DNA of 64,000 nt, taken from positions 102,069 through 166,068 of the forward strand of contig BPQB01000075.1 of the NCBI GenBank assembly GCA_019973155.2, in the 5' to 3' direction. The DNA comes from Phanerochaete sordida (Eukaryota > Basidiomycota > Agaricomycetes > Polyporales > Phanerochaetaceae). Below the pieces are notes generated by a model that did no database searches, was not told the origin of the DNA, and saw only the letters and a list, made by a program, of their open reading frames with translations. This document shows, one piece after another, positions 45,518 through 56,553 of the stretch. Position numbers and translations under genes: made by a program. How positions within the stretch are numbered: the first letter of the stretch is position 1; each line of letters starts with the position of its first letter.

Positions 45518-46388
45518 TCACATGAGATCGTCATCAAGGGCGTGGTAGACGAAGCTGAACTTCTGAATGTCTGCATCAGCGACGCCGCTCTTCTTAAGGA
45601 TCTCCTTCGTCTTTTCCTTGCGCTTGAACCCTCTGCATACGATGCGCTGTAGGCTGGGACAGCTCAAAATCTTCCGTATAGCTCCATTCTTGCACCAATC
45701 ACGCATTTCATGGGTTCTGCACTCGAGTTCTTCAATTGAGGACTGGGCAAGCACGTCCGCGAGCGCCGGCACGTCGTTGTAAGCATCCGATATGCCCACA
45801 GTTCGCTGCAGCAGGACGTGAACCACTTTCGTGAAACGCATTTGAACAATGATGGCTTACGAGCGACGTCCAACGATCCTTGATACACGCGTATAAGAGT
45901 GTCCGCGCTTCAGTAACTTTCTTGCCGGTGAGCTGAGACTCCAGCTCGATGTGCAGCATGGTGAGGTCGGGGAGCAGCTCGAGTGCTTGCCCCAGGCCAG
46001 ATATGACTGTGCCAGCCGGCATACGCAGTACTAGATGCAGGCTATGCACCCTCGGAATCGCCTCTGCGACCGTCACAAGCAGTCTACCAAAGCCCCCTTC
46101 GAGCTTGAGGCAGCGAACTGCCTGACCGAGCTGTGGGTCGGCGCTGAGCACCTTGGCCACGGTCCACAGATGCTGAAACGTTGAGATTCGCAGACACTCG
46201 TACAACAGCGGCGTGCCGACGCGGTTCCAGCGCTTGTTGACGAGGAGAAGATGGCTGCAGCGAGAGATCGGAGGCAGCTTGTAATGCACTGCGTCAAACT
46301 CGTGAAAGCGAAGAAAATCGGAGTGCAGGGGAAGTATGTTGTGCAGTAGGATTTCGCGGAGAAGCTCTTCGGGTATGTGAGCCTCCAT
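45518..46388 (-). CDS. F-box protein, array member C
   Basis: Tandem partner of B with the same 271-residue plan. It starts MEAHIPEELLREILLHNILP, then NKRWNRVGTPLLYECLRIS, QAVRCLKLEGGFGRL, and after a 55 nt intron RTVGISDAYNDVPALADVLA, SSIEELECRTHEMRDW and CPSLQRIVCRGFKRKEKT. Unlike B, the intron carries stops and must be removed. It ends FVYHALDDDLM. A GTGAGT overlaps the stop codon, hinting at one more exon. Divergent from gene D. Confidence 0.82.
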
Positions 46389-46446
46389 GGTCGTCGTCAA
46401 AGCCAGAGGCACGAATCGCGCGCCTGCGCTCGGGGACGGCGACTGG

Positions 46447-46462
46447 GCACGTGATTTGCCGG
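46447..46462 (-). promoter_or_regulatory. F-box promoter element, gene C
   Basis: CCGGCAAATCACGTGC on the minus strand, 58 bp before the ATG, one base different from the element of gene B. Confidence 0.6.
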
Positions 46463-46624
46463 TTGCGGCTCCGAATCCCGCACTTGCGGCTTAGCCTCGA
46501 CTTCAACCTCCTTCGTCCCGACGCTCAAGCTGGCTTCGCATTCCACCCTCAGAGCGTACCATTTGCATCTCTGGAGTGCATAAGGCGCGCACAAAGCCCC
46601 GGTCGCTGTGTAAAGTTGTACGCG

Positions 46625-46671
46625 CTTTGTCCGTGGACAAAGATGCTTAGGCCACGCGGCTACGGACAAAG
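46625..46671. promoter_or_regulatory. palindromic GGACAAAG cluster upstream of gene D
   Basis: CTTTGTCC and GGACAAAG form a perfect 8 bp palindrome with a GT spacer (46625-46642). A third GGACAAAG lies at 46664-46671. It looks like a binding site for a dimeric regulator, 83-129 bp before the ATG of gene D. Confidence 0.4.
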
Positions 46672-46753
46672 GCCAGTGGCCACATCTTGTCTGCCCACTT
46701 GAACACTGTCTGTCGACAGAAATGGCTCACACTGCTCTTGAACACCCTCCACC

Positions 46754-47669
46754 ATGTCCTTTGCCAAGCTGCCTGAGGAACTCCTCCGCGAAATCCTCGC
46801 CTACGCACTCTATGTCCCCCACGACGAGTTCTGCCGCCCGCCCGCGCTGGACCCAGCTGTGGCGAGCGAGAAGCCCGCATCAAAGAAGAAACGAAAGGCC
46901 TCTCGCGCTGGTCTTCTTCTCGTATCGAAACGCTGGCTACGCGTCGGAACGCCACTGCTGTACGAGTGTCTACGTCTTTCGCGACGGAAGCACGCACGCC
47001 TTGTCACGAAGGTACTGCAAGAGAACCCGCGCCTTGGGAACGCTGTCCGCTGCCTCCGCCTCGAGGGTGCCTACTCGAAGAAGCTCGCCGATGTCGTCAA
47101 GCTGACACCGCGCGTCCGCACGCTGTACATCGACGTCGACGTCGACGCGTCGCAGCGGATCAACGGCCTGCTCAAGGCGCTACCGCTCCTCAACCCCGAG
47201 AACCTGTTCCTGCGCGACTGCTCCCGAACACCTGACACGCGAAAACGCGAGATTTGCGCAGCTATCGCCGACGCCATCTCTGACAGGACTTGGTCCTTAC
47301 TGGTGCGTCTACCGAATTGCCGCGCGAGTCTTGAGCTGACGGCTTCCGTCGCGCCAGAAGACGTACACAAATCTGCACTGCGCACCCATGACGTCCCGTC
47401 TAGCCTCGGCTCTGCGCCGGGCCCCAAGCCTACGCGAGCTTGTGATACAAGCGAGCGAGGCGAACCAGTGGCTGGCCGCTGGGTACATGCAGAAGATCGT
47501 CAAGAACCGGGGCCTGCGGCAAATATCTTGCCAAGTCGTCTCCAGCAGCGACCAGACGCATAGAAAAATCCTGCCTTGCCGACTTGACGAGAAGCAGCTC
47601 AGCGACCGCGCTAAACAGCTGTTCGTGTTTGAGCCTCATAATGCTCCCATAGAAGCGAACCCTGGGTGA
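46754..47669 (+). CDS. F-box protein, array member D
   Basis: Starts MSFAKLPEELLREILAYALY and has a lysine-rich insert (SKKKRKASRAG) before LLLVSKRWLRVGTPLLYECL. It continues NAVRCLRLEGAYSKKLADV and INGLLKALPLLNPENLF, then an intron after WSLL, then ALRRAPSLRELVIQASEANQ, MQKIVKNRGLRQISC and a C-terminus that lacks the usual HxxxDD ending. 286 residues as read. It is the most diverged member. Its promoter lacks the CACGTG element of its neighbours and instead has the GGACAAAG cluster. GTGAGT overlaps the stop codon. Confidence 0.78.
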
Positions 47670-48327
47670 GTACACTGCGAACTGTTCATCTGTCTATTTG
47701 CTGACTGACCGTAGTAGCTCCAGGGCGCTGCGAGAATGTAATACCCAGTAGAGTTTCCCTCACCTCATTGGCCGGCGATACCCCTCCACCATTGCAGCGC
47801 AACCGTTCTCCGCATCCCTGATCCCACCACGAACTTTGTTCATCCCAGGATACCCTATTCGATACGCCGGCTCCCATCCTGTACCCAGACCCGGCCTCCT
47901 AATGTTCTCCGCAATCTAACATCAGTCCCGTGCCCATCCTCCAATCGCAGAGTGCCGCCACAACCCTGATGACCATCCCCTGGCGGCAGAGTGCTGTCCG
48001 CATATGGCACTGCAGAACGTGGGTCCACTGACGAAGGGCCAAGGCGAACACGATGGTGCATCAGGCCCGTGATCCCGCGCCAGCCGTTCTGAACGCATAC
48101 ATGCTACGGCCTCTCACAGGAAGCACGGCAGGAGCAACAGATGCTGTAATGCTCCATCTGACTGTCTCCTTCGCCATGATCTACAGAACTCCTGGTCGCC
48201 GTGGCCCCGCACAGGCCGTACAGGAGCATTTAGCTTTAACATCGTTTTGCTCGCGATATAGTACCGCGGCGCGGGGGACGGATTCATCTCTTCCTTTACC
48301 GTTCAAACAGACTATACACCTACAGAA
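47670..48327. other. intergenic, promoter of membrane protein copy 2
   Basis: No gene. GATATA near 48255 may serve as a TATA-like site for the membrane protein gene. Confidence 0.4.
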
Positions 48328-49802
48328 ATGCCGCTGGACGACACTGGTATGCACCGCGCCGGGCTCGCGTTCGCGTACCGCATCGTGCCCGTGCTCGTCG
48401 CGACGATCCTGTATGGTGAGCCCCTTCCCTTCTCCTGATCACCAGCACGCTCACAGCTCAGGCATCTACATCGCGATCCTCTGCGTCGCCACACGCGGCC
48501 TGTGGTGCGTACCCCCGCTTCTTTTTAAATGGAATAACCTTTTCTCATGCTTCCGCACAGGCAGCGCGGCCTGCGCGCACCCGCGCACGCGCTCATTCTC
48601 GGCGTGCTCTACGCCGTCTTCTGCCTGAGCACCGCGCTCTGGGCGCTCGAGGTCGCGCAGCTCGCGGGGCTTGTCGAGCTGCTGCTGCACCCGGACGGGC
48701 TCGGCACCGATGCGCTCTTCAACCGCTTCTACGACCTCATCGCGGGCGAGACGCGGGTCACAGGCGTGCTTTTTGAGACGCAGGTAAGTGGATGCGGCCG
48801 GGGCTAAGGGGCAGGAACTGACGGGCCAAGATGATTGTCGGGGACATCCTCGTTATATGGCGCGCGGGCGCGATATGGTTCGACCGCCGGAGCGTGCTCA
48901 TTCTGCCGCTGTTCTGGTGGGTGCTTATGATTGGTATGTCTCTTGCTCTGCTCTTGCGCGGCGGTACACTGACGGCAAGTGGGCAGTGAATATGCTTGTG
49001 CATGCCGCGCGGTGTCAGTCTGGCGTCAGTACCACACACTATGGACAACTATGCAAGGTCACCGACGTCGCGGCGCCGGTGCTGTCGATCGTCACGAACA
49101 TGTCGGTTATGTTTCTCGTACTGTGGAAGGGATGGTACGTTAGAATGCTCCTTACTTTTGCTACCAAGAAACCATCATGATTGATCATCATGCAGGCAGT
49201 TCCGCGATGTGCTCGTGGAAGTCTTCCAGCAGCGACGCACTAACAAAGTCTTCACGCTCTTCGTGCTGATGGTCGAGTCTGGGCTGCTCTATGTCGTGAT
49301 GCTGGTATGTCGCACACGCTCTCGATGCGACGGCCTGATCAACAGATCTTCGCACAGATCACCGACCTGCTGGTCACATCCATCGTCACAGGCGGGAACG
49401 AGACCGTCGGGCGGATGGTCGACTGCATCTCGGGGTACGCGGCCGTGCAGCTCGTGGTGCGTCGCGTCGTTTGTCTGGGCCATCGATGGCGCTGACGCCA
49501 CCATGCAGGGCATATACCCGACCCTGCTCGTCGTCGTGCTGCAAGAGTCGCTCTGGAACGCGGGCGGGCAGGAGACCCGTGGGCTCGGCGTCAGCACCGT
49601 CCGCTTTGCAACGCAGGCGGGTAGTGCGACTGCCGCTGTGAGCACGGTGTCCGCCATGTCCCGCCCAGAGCGCGGGAAAGAGAGCCGCGGGAAGCAGGGT
49701 GCTGGGGTAACTACCGGATTGGAGCACGAGCCGCACCTCGTCGACTTCGGGGACGAGGAAGCTGGGGTACGAGAGGGGAAAGTCGGGGTGATCTCGCTCT
49801 AG
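48328..49802 (+). CDS. multi-pass membrane protein (copy 2)
   Basis: About 380 residues with roughly seven membrane helices; function unknown. It starts MPLDDTGMHRAGLAFAYRIV, then IYIAILCVATRGLW, LGVLYAVFCLSTALWALE, DALFNRFYDLIAGETRVTGV, ILVIWRAGAIWFDRR, PLFWWVLMI joined to VNMLVHAARC, CKVTDVAAPVLSIVTN, FTLFVLMVESGLLYVVML, GGNETVGRMVDCISGYA and GIYPTLLVVVLQESLWN. The hydrophilic C-terminal tail varies most between copies. About eight introns, all with kept frame. The GIYPTLLVVVL type of ending also occurs in other Agaricomycete seven-helix families. It lies between F-box genes D and E. Confidence 0.83.
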
Positions 49803-49942
49803 GCGTTGTGAGAAAGTATTGGCTGCGTATTCCCATTACCCTATGTGTCTTCCATATCTGTATTGACTTCGAAATAATCCTGAGAATCTAGCTCCCAATG
49901 CGCCACGAAGGCAGCCTTTAGGCCACGGGTCCGCGTGCTATC

Positions 49943-49958
49943 GCCGGACAGTCACGTG
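49943..49958 (+). promoter_or_regulatory. F-box promoter element, gene E
   Basis: GCCGGACAGTCACGTG, 57 bp before the ATG at 50016. It matches the elements of genes B and C in sequence and distance. Confidence 0.58.
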
Positions 49959-50015
49959 TGTTGTCGTCGAAGATCCAGAGGGCCCACGGTCCAATCTCTC
50001 ACTCTGACGACGACC

Positions 50016-50887
50016 ATGGAAGCCCATCTGCCAGAGGAGCTGCTCCGAGAGATCCTCGCATACAACATGCTACCGACGCACTCCGATTTCCTACGCTTCC
50101 ACAACGACTACGCCGAGCGTTACCGGCTGCCGCCCATTTCGCGCTACAGCCACCTTCTGCTTGTGTCAAAGCGATGGCTGCGTGTCGGCACTCCGCTCCT
50201 GTACGAATGCTTGCATCTCGCAACAGATGAGCAGACGGCGGCTGTCGCGAAAGTGCTCAGCGCGAACACGCAGCTCGGCTTGGCGGTGCGCTGCCTCAAG
50301 CTCGAAGGGGGCCTTCAGGGGAGCTTCGTGGACGTCGCAAAGCTGGCTCCGAGGGTGCACAGCATCTTATTTGTCTTCCGCATGAAGCCGACGGACAACA
50401 TACCTGTCCTGCGAGAAGCTCTTCCGCTTTTGAATCCAGCGTTCCTGCAGCTGGAGACGGTGAACTATCACAACAAAACCATCAGCGAAGCGCGAAAGCT
50501 TGTATATGCATGCATCAAGAACTCGTGGAAATCGCTGGTGGGTCCAATTTTTTGAGCGCGTGCTAAGAGCCTAACTTTGAGCTACAGCGGACTGTGGCCG
50601 TGTCGGACAGCTACCAGGATATGTGGTCCCTGGCGGGTGTGCTCGCTGAATCGTCCATCGAAGAGTTTCGCTGCAGAGCCGCAGACCTGCGCGGCTGGAG
50701 CAGAGACGGAACACTACAGACAGTACTGCACTGCCCGGGCTTGCGTCGAATCATATGCGCAGGGGGTCTGCGCGTCGAGGCGTCGCGAAAGATCCTCGAG
50801 AACGGCGGCATCAGCAATGCGGACATCGACAAGGTCGGTTTCGTGCCTCATAGCTGGGACGATGGAGAAATGGGGTGCGTGTCATAG
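50016..50887 (+). CDS. F-box protein, array member E
   Basis: Starts MEAHLPEELLREILAYNMLP, close to genes B and C. Then SKRWLRVGTPLLYECLHLA, AVRCLKLEGGLQGSF and a middle LREALPLLNPAFLQLE. After a 50 nt intron come RTVAVSDSYQDMWSLAGVLA, SSIEEFRCRAADLRGW, CPGLRRIICAGGLR and ADIDKVGFVPHSWDDGEMG. 273 residues as read. A GTGCGT donor after GAAATGGG would join to GAATTGG and extend the protein past the stop used here. Its similarity to B and C, on the other side of membrane copy 2, points to inversion or reinsertion. Confidence 0.82.
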
Positions 50888-51231
50888 GTCCGGAGCTCTA
50901 CTTGTGGCTGAACGCTTTCCGTAGGAATTGGTTGCTTGTAATGCTTGATATGAGGGAAGGGCTTCCATCGTCCGCGCAGGCTCAAGCGCCAAGATGGGAT
51001 AGTAAACTTTGTGTGATTTAGAGATGCCCTGGCACACCTAAAAAGCGCAATTCTTCCTCGTCGAGGCTCTAAGATGCGCCGGCCGATTTCGCATTTTCTT
51101 CGCCGCTATCGCGTTGGTCGACGTCGGGGATAGGGTCACGGCGCGTGCCGCGTCACGATCACCTGCATGGTGACCCACGTAACGTCACGTTATTACCGTC
51201 ACGGTCTCCCGCCTCCTCGTCCGCGACCACG
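50888..51231. other. spacer between F-box genes E and F
   Basis: Possible last exon of E on the left, promoter of F on the right. No separate gene. Confidence 0.4.
51151..51174 (+). promoter_or_regulatory. F-box promoter element, gene F
   Basis: GTCACGATCACCTGCATGGT followed by GAC, 57 bp before the ATG. Further GTCACG copies lie on both sides (51135, 51184, 51199). It is almost the same as the element of gene G. Confidence 0.58.
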
Positions 51232-52224
51232 ATGGACGCACTCCTGCCAGAAGAGATTCTCCACGAGATCCTCGCACACAACATCCTCGTCGAGCACGCA
51301 CACTTTCTTCGCTTCTATGGCCGCATCGAACGCTACTACCCACCAGAGCCGACGCGCTGCAGCGACCTTCTGCTCGTCTCGAAGCGCTGGCTGCGCGTCG
51401 GCACGCCGCTGCTCTACGAATGCATCAAGCTTTCGACAGCCGAGCACGTAGCAGCCGTGGCGGCCCTGCTACGCGCGCACCCCCACGTCGGCCAGGCCGT
51501 GCGCTGCCTCCGTCTCGTGGACGGCACCGCGCTTGGAAAAGAGCTCGCGCTCGTCGCGCAGTGCGTGCCGAAGCTGCAAAGCATCTTCATCAACCTCGAC
51601 ATCAAATCCAAGCACAGCTTTGTTGGCCTGAAGAAAGCCGTGCCTCTTCTGCGACCCGCCAACCTGATCATCGAGAAGACGGGCTGGAGGGAGACTAAGA
51701 AGGTCGTCGAAGTACGGTCGCTTGTATACGCGGCAGTGAAGGAGACATGGCAGACACTGGTGCGCCACGCCTTTAATCTCATTATTTTTAACCTGACATC
51801 CTCGCGTAGCGGTCTCTGACTGTTTCTTCTCGGAGCAGTAACATAGAGCGGGATCAGAAGTTCATCGGCGCGCTCATGCAGTCGTCGGTCCAGGAACTCG
51901 TCTATCGTGGATGCTTCCCAACCCAGTGGATTAAAAATGGCGCCCTCGATAAGATACTTCGACAGTCCCGTGTCAAGCGTATCATTTGCAGTGGCTCCGT
52001 GTACGAGCAGTGGACGCGTAGGTCTCTCCAGGAGAACGGTTTCTCCGATGCGGACATCCAGCGTTTTACGTTCGTGCAAGATAGTATGGATGTCCTCCAG
52101 TGAGTACCTCATCTCGTTAGATATGCTGGCCAAATTCGCTGAAGATATTTGCAGTATGCGTTTAAGACGAACTGCTGAAGGAGATACGACCGCGGCGCTG
52201 ATCACCGATGTCCAGGAGTTTTGA
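51232..52224 (+). CDS. F-box protein, array member F
   Basis: Starts MDALLPEEILHEILAHNILV. Next come CSDLLLVSKRWLRVGTPLLY, QAVRCLRLVDGTALGKELAL, SFVGLKKAVPLLRPANLIIE and an intron after TWQTL. Then RSLTVSSRSSNIERDQKF, SSVQELVYRGCFPTQWIKNG, VKRIICSGSVYEQWT and ADIQRFTFVQDSMDVL. A second intron leads to the last exon MRLRRTAEGDTTAALITDVQEF. The 295-residue total equals that of gene G, with which it forms a recent duplicate pair. F and G share a longer second half than the other members. Confidence 0.84.
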
Positions 52225-53015
52225 GGGCACTTCACGATTATCTCTCGTGATTGCTAGCTTTGTATGTGTACGTACAATCCAGTGGCTGGATCAGGACCTC
52301 ATTCTGACTTTGCCAATAAGGAAGATATTTACCATGCTTATATGCAGTAGAATCTATCTTCACCTTGTCGGAGGGCCAAGTTTTGTGCATCTGTGATGTG
52401 CGAGGATCAACGTTCGAGAGGTTCACCTCGTGCATCAATTGAGCTCAATCCATCACTATCCCCGCGTTGTGGCACATTCCGTCCCCTCTTTAGTTCCCAT
52501 CCTCACAGCAGACCTGCGTTTAGGATCAGATTGCGGATTTCCGCCACATCAAAGGCAGCATTGCGCTGCTGGCTTCGAACCAGGGCCGCCACTACACATA
52601 TCCCGTCCCCAGAAGCGCCCCTTAACTACCATTAACCTCCATGTATCAAACGGGATGGTTAATCGCGTCTACGATGCAATGCGATGCATGTACGCATTGG
52701 TCTGCTCTAGCTCTCACGGGAAGCTCGACCTTCAACAGCTACGGGCATGACGCTGGGTTCAATCCACGGCCGGTGTCACGTTCGCAACTTCGGGTCACAG
52801 TATCCATAGGATGCCTTCACCAGCCGTTGATCCTGTCGCACGTACGTCTGGCTTCGCTTCACACGCGGGCGCCTTCGCATCTGGTATATAACGCCATAGC
52901 ACTGAGGGGTCGTTGAGATTTCGCCAGGGCCTCGCCCAATATTTTTCATGTCGCTCGTTTGTCTCTGAGGCTTCTTCTATTTTTTGTTTGCCCAGGATTT
53001 TCATTCGCCTACGCC
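52225..53015. repeat. duplicated spacer, copy 1 (promoter of membrane protein copy 3)
   Basis: Similar to 55764-56553 over most of its length. Matching blocks include GCGTCTACG with ATGCGATG after it, and the CTCTCAC block. No gene. TATATAA at about 52879 is a likely TATA box for the downstream gene. Confidence 0.6.
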
Positions 53016-54489
53016 ATGGCACTCGATGACGCCGGAATGCACCGAGCTGGACTCGCCTTCGTCTATCGCATCGTACCCATCCTCGTTGCCACGGTTCTCT
53101 ACGGTGAGTAACATCCTAAACATCTCTCCTCCAGATTGTAATCGACAGCCCAGGGGTATACATCGCAATCCTTTGCGTCGCCACACGGGGTCTCTGGTGC
53201 GCAGTCACCTCACATCGTGTACTAGCTGGGCTCACAGTAACGCTAATGCAGGCAACGCGGCCTGCGCGCACCCTCAAACGCACTCATCCTCATCGTTCTC
53301 TACGCCGTCTTCTGCCTGAGCACCGCGCTCTGGGCGCTCGAGCTCGCGCAGCTCGCGGGGCTCGTCGACCTGCTACTCTCGCCGGACAACTTGACCGCCG
53401 ACGCGCTCTTCAACCGCTTCTATGACCTTATCGCGGGCGAGACGCGGGTAACGGGCGTGCTCTTCGAGACGCAGGTCAGTGGGTAGTTCGCTACCAGGGC
53501 GAGCACAAAATGACGGGCGAAGATGATCGTCGGCGACGTCCTCGTGATATGGCGCGCCGGCGCGATCTGGTTCGACCGCCGCGCCGTGCTGGTGCTACCC
53601 CTCTTCTGGTGGACGCTCATGATAGGTGCGCTAGACCCGCTCGAGCACCCTCCGTACGCTGAATATCAGTGCAGTGAACGTGCTCGTGCATGCCGCGCAC
53701 TGCCAGTCCGGGGTGGCGACGACGAACTACGGCGAACTGTGCAAGGTTACGGACATCGCTGCACCGGCGCTATCGATTCTCACAAACATATCTGTCATGC
53801 TCCTCGTCCTCTGGAAGGCCTGGTGCGCCCACACTTTTCTCTTTGTGGGATATAATATGCTGATCAAGTCACAGGGAACTCCGTGCTGTGCTCTTGCACA
53901 CACTGCGGCAAAGGACCACGAACCGCGTTTTTACACTGTTCGTCTTGATGATCGAATCGGGCCTGCTGTACGTTGTGATGTTGGTGAGTAGACCTTTCTG
54001 GACCGCTGACCGACGCTGACCTTCGGCTAGATCACCGATCTCCTCGTCACTTCATTCGTTTCTGGGGGCAATGAGACCGTCGGACGCATGGTCGACTGCA
54101 TCTCTGGCTATGCAACTGTCCAGCTCGTCGTGCGTTTACTTGCGATTTTACTCCGTGTGTGGTCGCTGAGGCTCCAGTGATAGGGCATATACCCCACGCT
54201 GCTGATAGTCGTGCTGCGAGAATCGCTATGGAACTCCAGTGCATCGCCGGTGCAAGGTCTGGAGATCAGCACCGCCAAGGTTGAGGCTTCCACCCCTGCT
54301 GCGCGAGGCGTTCTCCGCAATAATGCTCTGTCGAGGCAGGAGAAGGGTGAGGGCCCCGGGCGGAAGGTTTCTCGAAGACCGACCGTGTCGCTGAGTCCTG
54401 GATTTATGTCCAGCTCCCATACTACAGTTCTAGCAAACAAGCCACGCGAGCCGGTCTCCGAGCACAGCATATTCGTAGTGCTGGAATGA
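53016..54489 (+). CDS. multi-pass membrane protein (copy 3)
   Basis: Starts MALDDAGMHRAGLAFVYRIV. Helices and signatures follow the family: VYIAILCVATRGLW, LIVLYAVFCLSTALWALELA, DALFNRFYDLIAGETRVTGV, VLVIWRAGAIWFDRRAV, PLFWWTLMI joined to VNVLVHAAHC, KVTDIAAPALSILTN, FTLFVLMIESGLLYVVML, GGNETVGRMVDCISGYATVQ and GIYPTLLIVVLRESLWN. The C-terminal tail (about 80 residues) has SRQEKGEGPGRK and LSPGFMSSSH, shared with copy 4 but not copy 2. Intact in all exons. Unknown function. Its upstream neighbour F-box F and spacer are duplicated with it. Confidence 0.84.
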
Positions 54490-54688
54490 TATATGTAACT
54501 GAATAGAAATGTATAACAAATGGGAAGTCCAGCACCGAATTGGCTGCGCAGCCAGAACTGTGCAAGCTACCCGTTATACTTCTAGCATCTCAATTTCGCC
54601 CTCGCTCCATCTGTCCTCCTCAAGGAATCGTTGAAAGAAGACTGCGGGTAAACCTCGGAGACAGAGTCACGACACGCGTTCGCGTGTC

Positions 54689-54713
54689 GCGTCACGATCA
54701 CCTGTCTCGTGAC
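54689..54713 (+). promoter_or_regulatory. F-box promoter element, gene G
   Basis: GCGTCACGATCACCTGTCTC followed by GTGAC, 52 bp before the ATG. CACCTG flanked by GTCACG and CGTGAC makes a nearly symmetric site, as in genes A and K. Confidence 0.58.
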
Positions 54714-54765
54714 ATACATGCCGTCACCTCATTGTCGTCACGCTCCAGCCTCGTCCACGACCCCG

Positions 54766-55763
54766 ATGGACGCACGCCTGCCCGAGGAGATCCTTCGCGA
54801 GGTCCTCGCACATAACATCCTCGTCGAACATGACCACTTCTTCCGCTTCCACGGCCACATCGAACGCTACCACCCACCAGCGCCGACGCGCTGCAGCGAT
54901 CTCCTGCTCGTCTCGAAGCGCTGGCTGCGCGTCGGCACGCCGCTGCTCTACGAATGCGTCAAGCTTTCGACGGCCGAGCACGCAGCAGCCGTGGCGACCC
55001 TGCTCCGTGCGCATCCCCACGTCGGCCAGGCCGTGCGCTGCATTCGGCTTGTGCGCGGCGGGGCGCTCGGGAAAGAGCTCGCGCTCGTCGCGCAGTGCGT
55101 GCCGAAGCTACAAAGCATCTTTATCAGCCTCGACATCAAGTCCAAAAACAGCTTCATTGGCCTTAAGAAGAGCTTGCCTTTGCTGCGCCCCACCAACCTC
55201 ATCGTGGAGAAGACGGGCTGGAGAGAGAACAGGAAGGTCGTCGAGGTACGGTCGCTTGTGCACGCCGCGATAAAGGAGCAATGGACGTCACTGGTGAGCA
55301 GTCGCGTGCCGCTTCTTCCATGATTCCCCATCGAAAATCTTCTCGCAGCGGTCTCTGACTGTCTCTGCTTGGTGCAGCCCGATAGAGCAGAACGAGAAGT
55401 TCATCAATGCCCTCATGCAGTCGCCAGTCGAAGAATTCGTATATCGTGGATGCTTTCCAGGCCAATGGATTGCAAAAGGCGTTCTTGAAAAGATTCTCCG
55501 ACAGTCCCATGTCAAGCGTATCATTTGCAGAGGCCTCCTGCACGAGAAGTGGACGCGTCAGGCCCTCCAGGAGAACGGTTTTTCAGATGCAGATATCCAG
55601 CGGTTCTCCTTCGTGCACGACAGTATGGACGACTTTCGGTGAGGATCTCGTCTCTGTTGGTGTATTAGCAACACTGGCTGAAGATATCCGCAGGATCAGT
55701 CTAAGTCCAGCTGCGGAAGAAAGCGCGATCACGCCATGGATCATCAGTGACGAGGAGGATTGA
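54766..55763 (+). CDS. F-box protein, array member G
   Basis: Starts MDARLPEEILREVLAHNILV. Then CSDLLLVSKRWLRVGTPLLY, QAVRCIRLVRGGALGKELAL, SFIGLKKSLPLLRPTNLIVE, a 55 nt intron, RSLTVSAWCSPIEQNEKF, SPVEEFVYRGCFPGQW, VKRIICRGLLHEKWTRQALQ and ADIQRFSFVHDSMDDF. The second intron leads to ISLSPAAEESAITPWIISDE and a final acidic end. 295 residues, the same length as F. Lineage-specific changes are spread through the whole protein, so both copies appear to be under use. Confidence 0.85.
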
Positions 55764-56553
55764 GGGTGACAGCACTCGACTATTTTTGTTAATTGCTAGC
55801 TTCGTATGCATCTTATCATTCAGCCGATCAATAGGTACCTCATCCTGACTTTGCCGTCACCGTGACAGATGCGTAGGAAGACGTATACAGCGCGTATACC
55901 CCGCGAAATCCATCTTCTTGTCAAAGACTCAGTCTTGTGCATCTGCGATGTGCGGGGCACAGCCTTCGCCACCTAGATCTCCAGCTCAAAGTCTCATATG
56001 ACTCTCGTGGCCTCCCAATTCTGCGCCGGGGAAGCTCCCTTGGTACATCAAGTAAGCTCAAGCCATCACTACTACCGTGCTGACGCCTCGGCTCGCTTGC
56101 GTCATCTCATTGCGCCCTCATAGCAGAACGCGGAAGGTGCAACATATCTGACGGTAGCCTGCTGCCACTGGCATACGAACATATCTACATCTTCTGGTCT
56201 CAGGAACGCTGCTTGACTACTATTACCTTCTAGACCTCCAGCGTGATGGTTCCTCGCGTCTACGCTGTCATGCGATGTCAAGACGGTCTAAAGCTATTTG
56301 GCTCTCACAGAGAAACTCGGCTACCAACAACAGCAGCAGCAGGCACGGAGTTGCGTTGACCAACGTACCACGGTATCCATAGGAAGCTTGCACTGGCGAC
56401 TGATACTTCCTATGTCAGAACAGCCTCGTTTTACACCGCAGCGTCTTCGCGTCTGCCATATATACCATGGCTCTACAATTTTGCTATCGTTTGACGTCGC
56501 GGATTTTACCCCTCAACCCTCCTGCAGCCTTCTTCTTTTCTTCTCAGTGAACC
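55764..56553. repeat. duplicated spacer, copy 2 (promoter of membrane protein copy 4)
   Basis: Counterpart of 52225-53015. It has a short CAG run (about 56328-56343) not present in the other copy. TATATA at about 56459 matches the TATA position of copy 3. No gene. Confidence 0.6.

Larger units (their letters stand above)
46389..46753. promoter_or_regulatory. divergent promoter of F-box genes C and D
   Basis: 365 bp between two F-box start codons. Holds the CACGTG element of gene C on the left and a GGACAAAG cluster (46625-46671) on the right. Confidence 0.5.

Noticed and set aside
52565..52600. tRNA-like T-arm (GGTTCGAAGCC on the minus strand)
   Set aside because: The T-stem has a mismatch, the acceptor ends do not pair and no A-box or anticodon arm fits. 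The duplicated spacer at 56.1 kb does not keep it.
52755..52766. B-box-like GGGTTCAATCC suggesting a SINE or tRNA
   Set aside because: No matching A-box at the right distance and no cloverleaf.
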